Positions 17,880 to 27,059 are shown, counted from the stretch's first letter. The stretch: 48,936 nucleotides of DNA from Candidatus Doudnabacteria bacterium (GCA_903908535.1 CAIVSE010000077.1:1-48936); one strand, 5' to 3'. Notes: a model not told the origin generated them from the letters alone. Program-made: numbers and translations.

Positions 17880-17917
17880 TTACCATGGAGCTGCTCTACC
17901 AACTGAGCTACTTGGGC
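17880..17917 (-). tRNA. 5' half of the disrupted host tRNA-Thr(GGT) (attL)
   Basis: Reverse complement GCCCAAGTAGCTCAGTTGGTAGAGCAGCTCCATGGTAA, then element sequence TAAACAGG. Confidence 0.9.
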
Positions 17918-17938
17918 GCGTTAACGTTCCAACACATT

Positions 17939-18787
17939 CTACACGTTTTTTAATTTTTCCGCAATGTCCGCGTTAAACGGTTCAAACTTTTGGGCCTTGA
18001 GCAATGCGGCTTTGGCGGCCAGCCGGTTGCCGGTCTTTTGCAGAGCCCCGGCCAGGGTGGTGTAAAATTTAATGTTGCGGGGTTCCAGGACAATGGCCTG
18101 CTTAAAAGTTTCGGCCGCCTCATTCAGCTGGCCTAAAGCCTCCTGGCACACGCCTTTATTATATAGCCGATTGGGCTGGGAAGGGTCAATGGCCAGGGAC
18201 TGGGCGTAATTTTCCACGGCCGGCCCGTAATCTTTTAGTTTATAGTTGGCCTGGGCCAAACGCGCGTAATATTCGGCATTAGTCATATTATGACGGACCA
18301 AATACTGGAAGATATCGCGCGCGTCGGCAGACTGGCCGCTGTCCAGATAAAATTTACCCAGTTGGTTATAAAGCTGGAGGTTTTTAGGGTCAGCTTTAAT
18401 TTTTTCCAGATAATAATTATCATCAGGCTCGCCGGTTTGATTTTCGGCCTGCGCAGGGATTGGCCGGGCGGCCGGCAGCGCCGCCGCGCTTACCGCATTA
18501 CGGCCAAAAATTTTTTTGACGCGGTAGCCTACTGCCGCGGATGGCCTTAGGTCCTTGGCCTCCAGAAGGAAGTGCCACAACCTTTGGCTTTGCCGCTGAA
18601 AGTAAGTCCGGAATTTGGGAATATCAAGCCAGGGCAGGCCTTTAAGCTTAATTTTTTGCGCCAAGGGGTCAGCCTGCTCCGGCTGGATTTTCGATGCCTC
18701 CGGTAAATGCCGCAGGATCATAAGCACAATCCCGAGAAAAGAAACTATAAGTAAAATATTTGGAATAATTTGGTAAGACAAGCGCAA
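17939..18787 (-). CDS. TPR-repeat membrane protein
   Basis: One N-terminal TM; repeated TPR pattern NLQLYNQLGKFYLDSGQ, NAEYYARLAQANYKLKDY, NRLYNKGVCQEALGQLNEAAETF. Confidence 0.85.
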   Translation of the reverse strand: MRLSYQIIPNILLIVSFLGIVLMILRHLPEASKIQPEQADPLAQKIKLKGLPWLDIPKFRTYFQRQSQRLWHFLLEAKDLRPSAAVGYRVKKIFGRNAVSAAALPAARPIPAQAENQTGEPDDNYYLEKIKADPKNLQLYNQLGKFYLDSGQSADARDIFQYLVRHNMTNAEYYARLAQANYKLKDYGPAVENYAQSLAIDPSQPNRLYNKGVCQEALGQLNEAAETFKQAIVLEPRNIKFYTTLAGALQKTGNRLAAKAALLKAQKFEPFNADIAEKLKNV

Positions 18788-18873
18788 TAATTTCCAATTT
18801 TTAATTTTCAGTTTTCAATGACTTTGCGCCATTGAGTTTGAAAATTGAAAATTGTTAAATGAAAATTTTAATT

Positions 18874-19455
18874 TTAGTTTCCCAAAACGAAACGCGAAAA
18901 GCGGCGCACCACTACATTCTCCCCCATTTTGCCCACGGCTTGCGCTACTAGATCCTTTATTTTTGTATCCGGATTTTTTACAAACGGCTGTTCCATTAGG
19001 CAGGCTTCCTCATAGTATTTGGCCACGCGGCCCTCCACCATCTTATTTATGATATCTTCCGGCTTGCCTTTGGCTTGTTCTTTATAAATTTCCTGTTCTT
19101 TTTCCATCACGTCACCCGGCACATCCGCAATACTTACGTATAAAGGATTAGCCGCGGCAATGTGCAGGGCAATTTCTTTAACCAAAGTTTTAAAGTCGTC
19201 GGTGCGGGACACAAAGTCGGTTTCGCAATTAACTTCCACCAAAACGCCCACGCGGGAACCTGGATGGATGTAGGCTTCAACCAGGCCTTCCTTGGCCGCG
19301 CGTTCGGACTTTTTTCCGGCCTTCATGGCGCCTTTTTTGCGCAAAATTTCCATGGCTTTGTCCTTATCGTTGCCGGCTTCCGTAAGCGCTTCTTTGATAT
19401 CAACAATCCCCGCTCCGGTTAATTCGCGCAGTTCTTTTAAAATATCGTTAGACAT
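18874..19455 (-). CDS. tsf: translation elongation factor Ts
   Basis: LKELRELTGAGIVDIKEALTEAGNDKDKAMEILRKKG; VNCETDFVSR. Confidence 0.97.
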   Translation of the reverse strand: MSNDILKELRELTGAGIVDIKEALTEAGNDKDKAMEILRKKGAMKAGKKSERAAKEGLVEAYIHPGSRVGVLVEVNCETDFVSRTDDFKTLVKEIALHIAAANPLYVSIADVPGDVMEKEQEIYKEQAKGKPEDIINKMVEGRVAKYYEEACLMEQPFVKNPDTKIKDLVAQAVGKMGENVVVRRFSRFVLGN

Positions 19456-19480
19456 ATGATTTTGTTTAGGTTAAATTAAT

Positions 19481-20224
19481 CTACTTAACTTCTTCAGCTG
19501 ACGGTTCGGCCACCGGAGCCGCTTCCTTGACTATCGCGGCCGCGCCCTTGGCTTCGTTAATGGCGTTGCTCATAGCCTGGCAGATAAGCTCTATGGCTTT
19601 GGTGGCATCGTCGTTGGCCGGAATCACATAGTTAATCCCTTCCGGGTTAACATTGGTATCTACAACGCCCACAATCTTTATGTTACTTTTTTGGGCTTCC
19701 TTTACCGCAATATCATCGTGTTTAACGTCAGTAACAAAAATGGCATCCGGCAGTTTCTTCATGTTTTTAATGCCCTCGAACAGCTTTTCCATCTTTTCTA
19801 TTTCGCGGTCAATCATCAAACGTTCTTTTTTGGTGTATTTGGTTTCCAGTTCTCCGGTAGCCTTTAAGCCTTCCAGGCGTTCCATTTTGCGCACGGTGCG
19901 CTGGATGGTTTTAAAGTTGGTAAAGGTGCCGCCCAGCCAGCGGACGTTAATGTAAGGCATGCCGCAGGCCATGGCTGCGTTTTTTAAAATGTCCTTGCTT
20001 TGCCGTTTGGTTCCCACAAATAAGATGGTACCGCCTTTGCCGGCCACGTCGCCGGCAAATTTCATGGCTTTTTCCAGGTTCTTTTTGGTCTGTTCCAAAT
20101 CCAAAATATGGATACCGCTCCGAACCGTAAAAATGTACGGCTTCATTTTGGGGTTCCACCGGCTGGTGGTATGGCCAAAATGCGCTCCGCTTTTGAGCAA
20201 ATCTAAAAGGGTGATGTCTTTCAT
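19481..20224 (-). CDS. rpsB: 30S ribosomal protein S2
   Basis: LLKSGAHFGHTTSRWNPKMKPYIF; RWLGGTFTNF. Confidence 0.98.
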   Translation of the reverse strand: MKDITLLDLLKSGAHFGHTTSRWNPKMKPYIFTVRSGIHILDLEQTKKNLEKAMKFAGDVAGKGGTILFVGTKRQSKDILKNAAMACGMPYINVRWLGGTFTNFKTIQRTVRKMERLEGLKATGELETKYTKKERLMIDREIEKMEKLFEGIKNMKKLPDAIFVTDVKHDDIAVKEAQKSNIKIVGVVDTNVNPEGINYVIPANDDATKAIELICQAMSNAINEAKGAAAIVKEAAPVAEPSAEEVK

Positions 20225-20391
20225 GGTCCTTATCCTTCTATCCGGTGGATTTATAAGATGCCCACAGGCCTTATAAACAGGAGGGTTTACCGGATATGTT
20301 AATTAATCTGTCTAAATTATAGCAGGCCTTGACGAAAATGGCAAATAAGGATACAATAAACGGGACATGACCCATTAATTGTTCATAAACC

Positions 20392-20655
20392 ATGAAAACA
20401 GCTATCCATCCCAAATATTTTAATGATGCCATAGTCACCTGCGCCTGTGGCAAAACTTTTACCACCGGCAGCACCCAGGCTACGCTTTACACCGAAGTCT
20501 GCAGCCAGTGCCACCCGTTTTATACCGGCAAGCAAATGCTACTCGACACCGCCGGCGTAGTCGATAAGTTTAAAAAGCGCAGCGCCGCCGCCGCAGCCAT
20601 TAAGTCTGTGGTCAAGGTCAAAAAAGAACGCAAACCGCGCGTGAAAAAAGCATAA
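20392..20655 (+). CDS. rpmE: 50S ribosomal protein L31
   Basis: MKTAIHPKYFNDAIVTCACGKTFTTGS...CSQCHPFYTGKQ. Confidence 0.97.
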   Translation: MKTAIHPKYFNDAIVTCACGKTFTTGSTQATLYTEVCSQCHPFYTGKQMLLDTAGVVDKFKKRSAAAAAIKSVVKVKKERKPRVKKA

Positions 20656-20691
20656 TGGGGACATAACCCATTATCAGCAATATTTATATTT

Positions 20692-20717
20692 AAAACCCCG
20701 CCGTAAGGCGGGGTTTT
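20692..20717. terminator. bidirectional intrinsic terminator
   Basis: AAAACCCCGCCGTAAGGCGGGGTTTT. Confidence 0.85.
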
Positions 20718-20778
20718 GCGTCGGTTAGGGAAGGTCTATTTTTCATTTATTAGCCATTTAAGTGTTTACTTAAATCGC

Positions 20779-21444
20779 TTATTTGACAATATTTAGCAAA
20801 TCCTTAAGGTTAGTAATGGTATAATCCACGGCTTCCGATTTTCTGTCTCCGTATTCAGGCAGTTTGTACCAAATGGTGGTCATGCCGAAGTTTTTTGCTT
20901 GGACTAGTCCCCTCTCTATGTTATCGTCTATCATGACGGATTTTTTAGGGTCGGCGCCGGTGCTATTAAATACGGCCTGGTAAAGTTGTGGGTCAGGTTT
21001 CTTAAAACCATAGTCAAGCGAGACCTCATTATGGTCAAAATATTGCAAAATGCCGGCTTGTTCCAACACTGTTTTAATGTACGCGTGCTGGTTGGCAATA
21101 ATTCCCAATTTATATTTTTGGCTTAGTATTGGTAGGACTTCTTTTATTTCTGGACGGATGTTTTTGACTTCAAAATAGTTTGGTAAACCTTTTTCTCGTT
21201 TCAACAGGTCTTGTTTAGCATCTTTAAATTTGTCGCCTGGCACAATTAATGAAAGCATGTTTTCTGCAAGGTTGCCAATTATGGAGCTGGCTTTTTGATG
21301 GAGATTAAAGACGTCCTGAAAAGTTAAATTAGGATTGTATATCTGCGCAGACTCCAAAATTAGTTGCCGCCTGGCATTATTAAAAGCTGATTCATTTATA
21401 ATTACTCCTCCAACATCAAAAAATATCCAGTCAATATTGTTCAT
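20779..21444 (-). CDS. HAD-superfamily hydrolase
   Basis: FFDVGGVI...GIIANQHAYI...KKPDPQLY...MIDDNIERG. Confidence 0.88.
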   Translation of the reverse strand: MNNIDWIFFDVGGVIINESAFNNARRQLILESAQIYNPNLTFQDVFNLHQKASSIIGNLAENMLSLIVPGDKFKDAKQDLLKREKGLPNYFEVKNIRPEIKEVLPILSQKYKLGIIANQHAYIKTVLEQAGILQYFDHNEVSLDYGFKKPDPQLYQAVFNSTGADPKKSVMIDDNIERGLVQAKNFGMTTIWYKLPEYGDRKSEAVDYTITNLKDLLNIVK

Positions 21445-21484
21445 AATTTTGCTTATTTGGCAATAAGCAGTAATTTATTTTAGT

Positions 21485-21726
21485 CTAATGCTTTTGTTTG
21501 CGTAATTGCTTTTCGATTTTCCTACGTTCAGATCTTGGCATTTGAGATATTTGGTTTTCTTTAACATAATCTATAACATGGCACGAAGGCATTCGGAAAG
21601 ACAAGACTGTTCGTCCTTGATGGTTAGTAACGGAGTTGGCTGGCGAGAATTTACAAATGCAATTCTTTGGTTTTTGTAAAAGTCCAGTCCTATTAAATTT
21701 AAACCGGGAAGAAATACTTTTTTCAT
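21485..21726 (-). pseudogene. small Cys-containing ORF interrupted by a -1 shift in an A6 tract (or frameshifted/slippage gene)
   Basis: ATG at 21724-21726 plus AAAAAA; adding one A gives MKKSISSRFKFNRTGLLQKPKNCICKFSPANSVTNHQGRTVLSFRMPSCHVIDYVKENQISQMPRSERRKIEKQLRKQKH*. Confidence 0.4.
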
Positions 21727-21731
21727 AAGTT

Positions 21732-22340
21732 TTAAATTATTTCCACTCCAAGTTTTTTTAAATCCTCGATAAATGTATCGTTATCCGTAAACAAAATTTC
21801 TTTTAACCCGATTTCCTTGGCGGCGATGGTATTGCGGTCTTTGTCGTCTACAAACACCGCTTGTTCTGCCGTTACGCCAGCTTTTTTTAACGCTAAGTTA
21901 TAAAATTCCGGGTCGGGTTTTTTTAGATGTTCAACGCAGGATAAAACTAAAAAATCAAAATGTTTATAAATGCCCATGCGCTCATCCACAACCATCCTGG
22001 AAAAAGTCAGATTGGAAAGCACTCCGATTGTATAATTTTTGCGCAGCAAATCGATTGCCTTGAGCAGTTGGGTGTTAATTGTCCTGACCTTTAGCATTTC
22101 CTCAATCCAAATTGACTGCAAGTCCACCCCCTTACCGGCCCCCGCTTTTTTAAAAGCCTCAAAAAATTGTTCCAGGGTTATGTTGCCGAGGATTAAGTCG
22201 CTCCAGTTTTCTTGGTGGTAATTGTCTATTAGCTGAACGTCAATGCCTACACGGCCAGAGAAATTTTTATATAGTTCCTGAAAACTGCCAAGAGTTACCA
22301 CTCCCCCGATATCAAAAATAATGGCTTTAATATTCTCCAT
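21732..22340 (-). CDS. HAD-superfamily hydrolase
   Basis: MENIKAIIFDIGGVV...GVLSNLTFSR...KKPDPEFY...FVDDKDRN; start at 22340 preferred over 22388. Confidence 0.88.
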   Translation of the reverse strand: MENIKAIIFDIGGVVTLGSFQELYKNFSGRVGIDVQLIDNYHQENWSDLILGNITLEQFFEAFKKAGAGKGVDLQSIWIEEMLKVRTINTQLLKAIDLLRKNYTIGVLSNLTFSRMVVDERMGIYKHFDFLVLSCVEHLKKPDPEFYNLALKKAGVTAEQAVFVDDKDRNTIAAKEIGLKEILFTDNDTFIEDLKKLGVEII

Positions 22341-22424
22341 ACTTAAAGTATAACATAAGCCGCTGCCCTTGTTTTTTTGGCTAAACATGCTATAATCATT
22401 TGAAATTCTTGAGGAGGAATTTAT

Positions 22425-23120
22425 ATGCCTGTTACGAACCGCACTATGACCGCTTTTGAGGCACTCCGCCTGGCATTTGTAGATGAAGGGAAACTTAACC
22501 CCCCGTTTGAAAAAGTCCCGCTGGAGATTTTACAGCTAGACTGGGAAAAAGCTAAAAATTTGCAGGTTGACCCGGAAACTTTCGACCACCATAAAGCCTG
22601 GGAGATTATCTGCCAAATTGGCTTTTGCAAAGCTGCGGTTTTGCCGCTCATCGACCCGGCCATTGCCCAAATTATAAGCCGGCTGATGGATTTGCCGGTT
22701 CTGCCCATTGCCAGCTGCAGCGGCCACGACTGGGCGACCATGGCTTGGGTAACTTTATTTTTTCGCGACGCGGCTTTTGGACAAAGGTTTTTGGCCGCCT
22801 GCGAAATTAACTGCGCCTGCGCGAAAATTACAGTCTCCGTGAATAGTTATATTGCGCGCCAAGTCGGCGGCTTCGGCCCGAGAATACCGGTTGAGCAATG
22901 CCTGGCTAACCGTCTGCCGCTGACCATTTCCGCGGACACACAAAGCGGCGATGACTGTCAGGCCTTTTGGCGGGCTTTTTCCCAGGCACTTGACTTGTTT
23001 GACCGCAAAGGGTTGATAGTTATAGACAAGAGCCAGCTGGACTCCTGTGTCCCTGACGATGAACGTCCTAAATACCTGCGCGAGATTTGGAATTCGCTGT
23101 GGTGGGGAGGTGGAGAATGA
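22425..23120 (+). CDS. hypothetical protein
   Basis: SD GAGGAGGAATTTATATG; 231-aa frame; no family recognised. Confidence 0.7.
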   Translation: MPVTNRTMTAFEALRLAFVDEGKLNPPFEKVPLEILQLDWEKAKNLQVDPETFDHHKAWEIICQIGFCKAAVLPLIDPAIAQIISRLMDLPVLPIASCSGHDWATMAWVTLFFRDAAFGQRFLAACEINCACAKITVSVNSYIARQVGGFGPRIPVEQCLANRLPLTISADTQSGDDCQAFWRAFSQALDLFDRKGLIVIDKSQLDSCVPDDERPKYLREIWNSLWWGGGE

Positions 23121-23395
23121 GCCGGACCAAATTTACAGTCTTGCCCCATGATAATCCGCCACTTGGTTTACCCAATAAGTATGGTCTGTTGGAAAGTCTG
23201 GATAGCTCCTTCCCCTACACTGTCTTTTGTACAAAAAAAGCCTGGCTGACAGTTTTGGAGCGGGTTAACCTTGCGGTTGAAGAAAAGCTGGCCAGGGAAC
23301 GGGAAGTTTTACAGTCGGATTTACCTGAGAGTATCCTGGAACTTGACCATATGGTTGCCCAATCCCATATCCCGCCGAACAGGCATAAAATATAG
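23117..23395 (+). CDS. hypothetical protein, translationally coupled
   Basis: ATGA overlap with the upstream stop; MSRTKFTVLPHDNPPLGLPNKYG. Confidence 0.65.
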   Translation: MSRTKFTVLPHDNPPLGLPNKYGLLESLDSSFPYTVFCTKKAWLTVLERVNLAVEEKLAREREVLQSDLPESILELDHMVAQSHIPPNRHKI

Positions 23396-23408
23396 GCAAC
23401 AAAAAAAC

Positions 23409-23448
23409 ACGGTACGGCAGCCAAAACTGCCGCGCCGTGTTATTTTTA
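23409..23448 (+). terminator. intrinsic terminator
   Basis: CACGG...GGCAG-CCAAAA-CTGCC...CCGTG then TTATTTTT. Confidence 0.75.
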
Positions 23449-24132
23449 TTAGTGTTTATACTTGGCGTGGCCGGTCCAGCCGGGGCTGGCCCTAATTATT
23501 CTAACGGGTCCTATTAATGGCCTGTGTGGCCTTAGGTTGCCCGCAGTTTCATCATCATCATTTTTGTAAACCGCGGCCGCCTGGTCCCAGAGCTCATTAA
23601 GTTTTTCCTGATTGAAACCGCTTTCAGGCACCATGCCGCCCAAGTCGGCAATTTGCTGCGCGACCACGCCGATAAATATAGTCCGTATTTTTTCCAAATC
23701 ATCCGGCCTAAACTGTTTTACAAGATGTTCCGGAACCTGTTGCGCGGCTTCCTGTCTTAGTTTTTGGTCGTTCATCAATTTTTCCAAAGCATCGATGTTC
23801 TGTACCATGGCGTCAATCTGCACGCCAGTTACATCCGGCTGGTCAGCTAAGTAATCAAAATACTCATTGTAAGCGTCCAAATACATTTGGATATTATCCG
23901 GGTTATCCTGGTCGGCAAAATCTTTGCCTTGACTAATAATCCCAGCTTCCTTGGATTTCATGAGGTCATAGTATTTTTGAATGACGGTCAGTTGTTCTTT
24001 TCTTTTTACCAAAGCTTCCTGCCTAGCCTCCACAGGCAATTTGGAGATAAATTCCTGAGATTTTTTAGTATCCTGAATTTTTTGGTGTGTTTGATTATAT
24101 TCATCCCACTGCTCTTGGTGTTTTTCTGCCAT
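23449..24132 (-). CDS. hypothetical helical protein
   Basis: 227-aa hydrophilic helix-rich frame. Confidence 0.6.
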   Translation of the reverse strand: MAEKHQEQWDEYNQTHQKIQDTKKSQEFISKLPVEARQEALVKRKEQLTVIQKYYDLMKSKEAGIISQGKDFADQDNPDNIQMYLDAYNEYFDYLADQPDVTGVQIDAMVQNIDALEKLMNDQKLRQEAAQQVPEHLVKQFRPDDLEKIRTIFIGVVAQQIADLGGMVPESGFNQEKLNELWDQAAAVYKNDDDETAGNLRPHRPLIGPVRIIRASPGWTGHAKYKH

Positions 24133-24220
24133 ATATTATTTGATAAATATTTATAGATAAATTATAGCAAATTATAGGTAAAAGAAAAGGCGTCCCGGTG
24201 GGATCGGGACGCCGAGGTTT

Positions 24221-24655
24221 TTATTGCTTCACCTCCTTGGCTTGCTGCGCCGCCGCACAGGCGCAGAAGTCTTGGGCGATCTTACCGGCGGCCTTATCCA
24301 CGAACTGGTTATAATGCACCAGTTCCGGGAATTCCGACAGGTTAGCGGGCTTTATGCGCTGGCCCGAAGCGTATGGGACCAGGGTGCCGTGGATGCTAAC
24401 GGTTAGCACCGACTGCGCCGGTTCCCACTTGACCTTGCCAGTCAGGCTGGTGCCGTTCTTGCCGGATTTGGCGCCGCGCGAGTAAAGCTGGGCACCAATG
24501 GCATCGGCCACATAACCGGCCTCGTCGCCGTCGAGGACAATGTCCTTGATGGTCAGCGCCGAAAGGTTGCAGGCGGCCTTGTCGGCCGAAGCGGTTTGGC
24601 AACCGGTCAGGGCTGCCAGCAAAATAACTAGCGCGAAAGCAAAAAAAGTTTTCAT
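24221..24655 (-). CDS. small lipoprotein
   Basis: MKTFFAFALVILLAALTGCQTAS: signal peptide with lipobox LTGC; start revised to 24655. Confidence 0.7.
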   Translation of the reverse strand: MKTFFAFALVILLAALTGCQTASADKAACNLSALTIKDIVLDGDEAGYVADAIGAQLYSRGAKSGKNGTSLTGKVKWEPAQSVLTVSIHGTLVPYASGQRIKPANLSEFPELVHYNQFVDKAAGKIAQDFCACAAAQQAKEVKQ

Positions 24656-24771
24656 ATGTCCTCCAAAAATTTGAACTGGAAAATGTTGGCGTGACTGCTC
24701 CATCTAGTTGCATGTGGCTTGTCCCGATAAAATCGGGACATTCACCACGCCAATCAAACTTGGTTTACCGG

Positions 24772-24954
24772 TCAGCGCTTGCGCATCGACTGGCCGGAAA
24801 AGGGGCAGGATACCAAGCGGCGTTCAAAACCGATTTGCGCCTTGACGCTTTTGATCTTTTTGGGATCGGTTACGAATTTCCGTCCGTCCCAGCGAAGATT
24901 CTTGCTGAGTAGAAATTCGGTTGCCTGCCGCTCTAAGTTACTTTGAGTCATCAT
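24772..24954 (-). CDS. small hypothetical protein
   Basis: 60-aa frame with upstream GAGGAG motif. Confidence 0.5.
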   Translation of the reverse strand: MMTQSNLERQATEFLLSKNLRWDGRKFVTDPKKIKSVKAQIGFERRLVSCPFSGQSMRKR

Positions 24955-25231
24955 TTAAGATGTCTCCTCCCCGCAGTCCGCTATGGGCTAACGGACTATG
25001 AGGAGGAGAGATGAACAACGTCGTTCGAGAACGACGTTGTGAACGGGCGTCCATCTCTTTGTAGGTATTATTAGTTCGATTATTCCTCCTTAAAACTATT
25101 TGGCCTTTCCCATTAATTTTTCACTAATCCGAACGGATTGCTTGCGGCGCAGGACGCGCCGCAAGCAGGCTTTTAGTCTCTTATAGCCTAGTGTCCCGAT
25201 GTTGTCGGGATTCGCGCAGTCAGACTGGGAT

Positions 25232-26881
25232 TCACTGCGCGTCGTCCGGAGCTTCGGGGCTCTGCCGGATTTCCGCCTGGCGCAAATTCATCCTGCTAAT
25301 TTCTCTCAGTTGGCTTTCGCCGCCCTCAAGCATTAACGGAATGTATTTGACCACAGCGTCGCTCCATCCGTAAATGAAGCGCACTCCAGGTTCGTTAGCT
25401 GGTGCAACAGCGTGGCTGTAAGGGGCGAGTTGGACCACAAAGGCTTGCGCCTGAGGATTCACAACTGCCCGATACTGCCGCCACAACGAGATGAACGAGT
25501 CCCGGGTTTGGAATCCCGAGCCATACGCCCAATCTTCGTTGTCGGTTAGGCCCACAAACGCATCCACTTTGACCTTGCGGTCAAGTAAACGCTGAATGGG
25601 GCTGCCGAGCGCCGTGCCGCCACCACCGAGCTCATGGATTTTTTCCGCCGTGACCATAACATCGTCACGTCCGGAAAGTCCATGGTCAGCAATGACACAG
25701 GTTTCGAACGGGAGCGAAATCGCCCGACCTTCGATTTTACGCAACAGAGCTCCGGTAAAGATGCCGGCGATATCAATGCACTGCGTCTCTCCCCTTTCGG
25801 AGATTGGCGTAGTGCTCATTGAACCGCTGACATCAACACCTAAAGCTACTGTCGCGTTGCCGAAAGAAGGCATGTTGGCAAACGAAAGATTCAACGCAGC
25901 GCGGAGGGTATCCGCGATTCTGCTGTCAAAACCTTCGCTGCCCACATACTTTCTCCAGGCATCAAAGAATCGGAACGGCAAAACTTTGGAACGCTCCACG
26001 GCTTGCTGGTTGGAAAGTTTCTCCACAGCGCGCTGGACATTGGTCTCTTTTTGGAACACGCCGTGACGGGTAAAGGTCACGAGATTCCGCAAAAGGTTCA
26101 TGTACGGCGCTTGGTAAAGCAACTCTTCCCAAATTCGCGGCGTCATGTGCTTGACGGCTGGCACCACGACTTCAAACGGCAACCGCCCCTTTTGAATCAG
26201 GGCAATGGCTTCGTCTTCAGTCGTGGCCAACTTTAAAGCCACATACGCACGAATTTGCGGGTTGAGCTCGGGATTACTCCCAAGCTTACCCGAAACCAAC
26301 CAACCGAGGCGTTCGGCAACTGCGTCGTCGTCCGTACGCGGGTGGGTCATGCGCACAATGTCTCGAAGTGACACGCCCTCTGAAGCGGCCGAACCGTACT
26401 TCAGGGTGTGGTACTCGGACATTTGCGTCAGCCACTTCGCGACGGATTTAACAACGTAGCCGCCAAGGCCCTTTTTGCCGGCCACCTGGCCCGAGAGCAA
26501 CGCGCCGGTAAAGACGCGCAGATCGTCGGGGATGCAGATAACCTGGTCAAAAATGGTCTCAAAAGGCTCGCGGGTTTTGCCGCGGCCTCCGCTAAGCTCT
26601 GCTAGCGCCAACACGTTTTGGTCTTTGATCAGACCCCGGTTACGGCCATAGACAATGGCTTTGGCCAGGAATTCCGGATCTTCGGACCGGGCTTTAAGGA
26701 TGGCATCCTTCCACTCCGCTTCAAGCTCGCGCTTGCCGGCGTAAAAGGTGTCCCCAAAAATCCCAACGGTTAGCAGCTGTAGGACGCGCTCCCGCGGGGA
26801 GCGACTAAAGGTTTGGCCGCCTTCGTAGTTGCCTACGTTGGTCTGGGCCGCTGTCAGTGCGGAAAGCGTCGTCTGGTTCAT
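25232..26881 (-). CDS. TROVE-domain Ro60/Rsr-like RNA-binding protein with vWA domain
   Basis: TROVE repeats (FLAKAIVYGRNRGLIKDQNVLALAELSGGRG; PFEVVVPAVKHMTPRIWEELL) and MIDAS-like DVSGSMS in the C-terminal vWA domain. Confidence 0.9.
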   Translation of the reverse strand: MNQTTLSALTAAQTNVGNYEGGQTFSRSPRERVLQLLTVGIFGDTFYAGKRELEAEWKDAILKARSEDPEFLAKAIVYGRNRGLIKDQNVLALAELSGGRGKTREPFETIFDQVICIPDDLRVFTGALLSGQVAGKKGLGGYVVKSVAKWLTQMSEYHTLKYGSAASEGVSLRDIVRMTHPRTDDDAVAERLGWLVSGKLGSNPELNPQIRAYVALKLATTEDEAIALIQKGRLPFEVVVPAVKHMTPRIWEELLYQAPYMNLLRNLVTFTRHGVFQKETNVQRAVEKLSNQQAVERSKVLPFRFFDAWRKYVGSEGFDSRIADTLRAALNLSFANMPSFGNATVALGVDVSGSMSTTPISERGETQCIDIAGIFTGALLRKIEGRAISLPFETCVIADHGLSGRDDVMVTAEKIHELGGGGTALGSPIQRLLDRKVKVDAFVGLTDNEDWAYGSGFQTRDSFISLWRQYRAVVNPQAQAFVVQLAPYSHAVAPANEPGVRFIYGWSDAVVKYIPLMLEGGESQLREISRMNLRQAEIRQSPEAPDDAQ

Positions 26882-26885
26882 TTAG

Positions 26886-26941
26886 ATCTCCTTTTCCGAG
26901 ATATCTTCCTGTAGATAGAAAAACATTTTAGAAAAGGAGAT
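26886..26941 (-). promoter_or_regulatory. Shine-Dalgarno-sequestering hairpin of the TROVE gene
   Basis: Perfect 11-bp inverted repeat ATCTCCTTTTC / GAAAAGGAGAT; the right arm contains AAGGAG 6 nt before the start ATG (26879-26881). Confidence 0.6.
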
Positions 26942-27059
26942 GATTTTTAAAGTCCTATTTTGAACCCACAAATTTTTATAGGTTCAAATTAAGAGGGATG
27001 AAGTGGTTAGTTTCATCCCCGTAAGCCGGATTTAACCGGGCATATATTTTTTCCTCCTG

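Larger units (their letters stand above)
4292..17886. mobile_element. ~13.6 kb integrated element inserted in the anticodon loop of host tRNA-Thr(GGT)
   Basis: 7-bp direct repeat TTACCAT (ATGGTAA on the tRNA strand) at 4292-4298 and 17880-17886 separates complementary tRNA halves; three tyrosine recombinase genes at the two ends. Confidence 0.9.

Noticed and set aside
4292-17886. Prophage interpretation of the element
   Set aside because: No capsid, portal, tail or large terminase genes were seen; a terminase-like HTH alone is not enough.
18798-18856. A/T-rich inverted repeat between the TPR gene and tsf
   Set aside because: Long imperfect palindrome (AATTTTCAATTTTC-type) most simply explained as a terminator or common intergenic hairpin; no further evidence of function.
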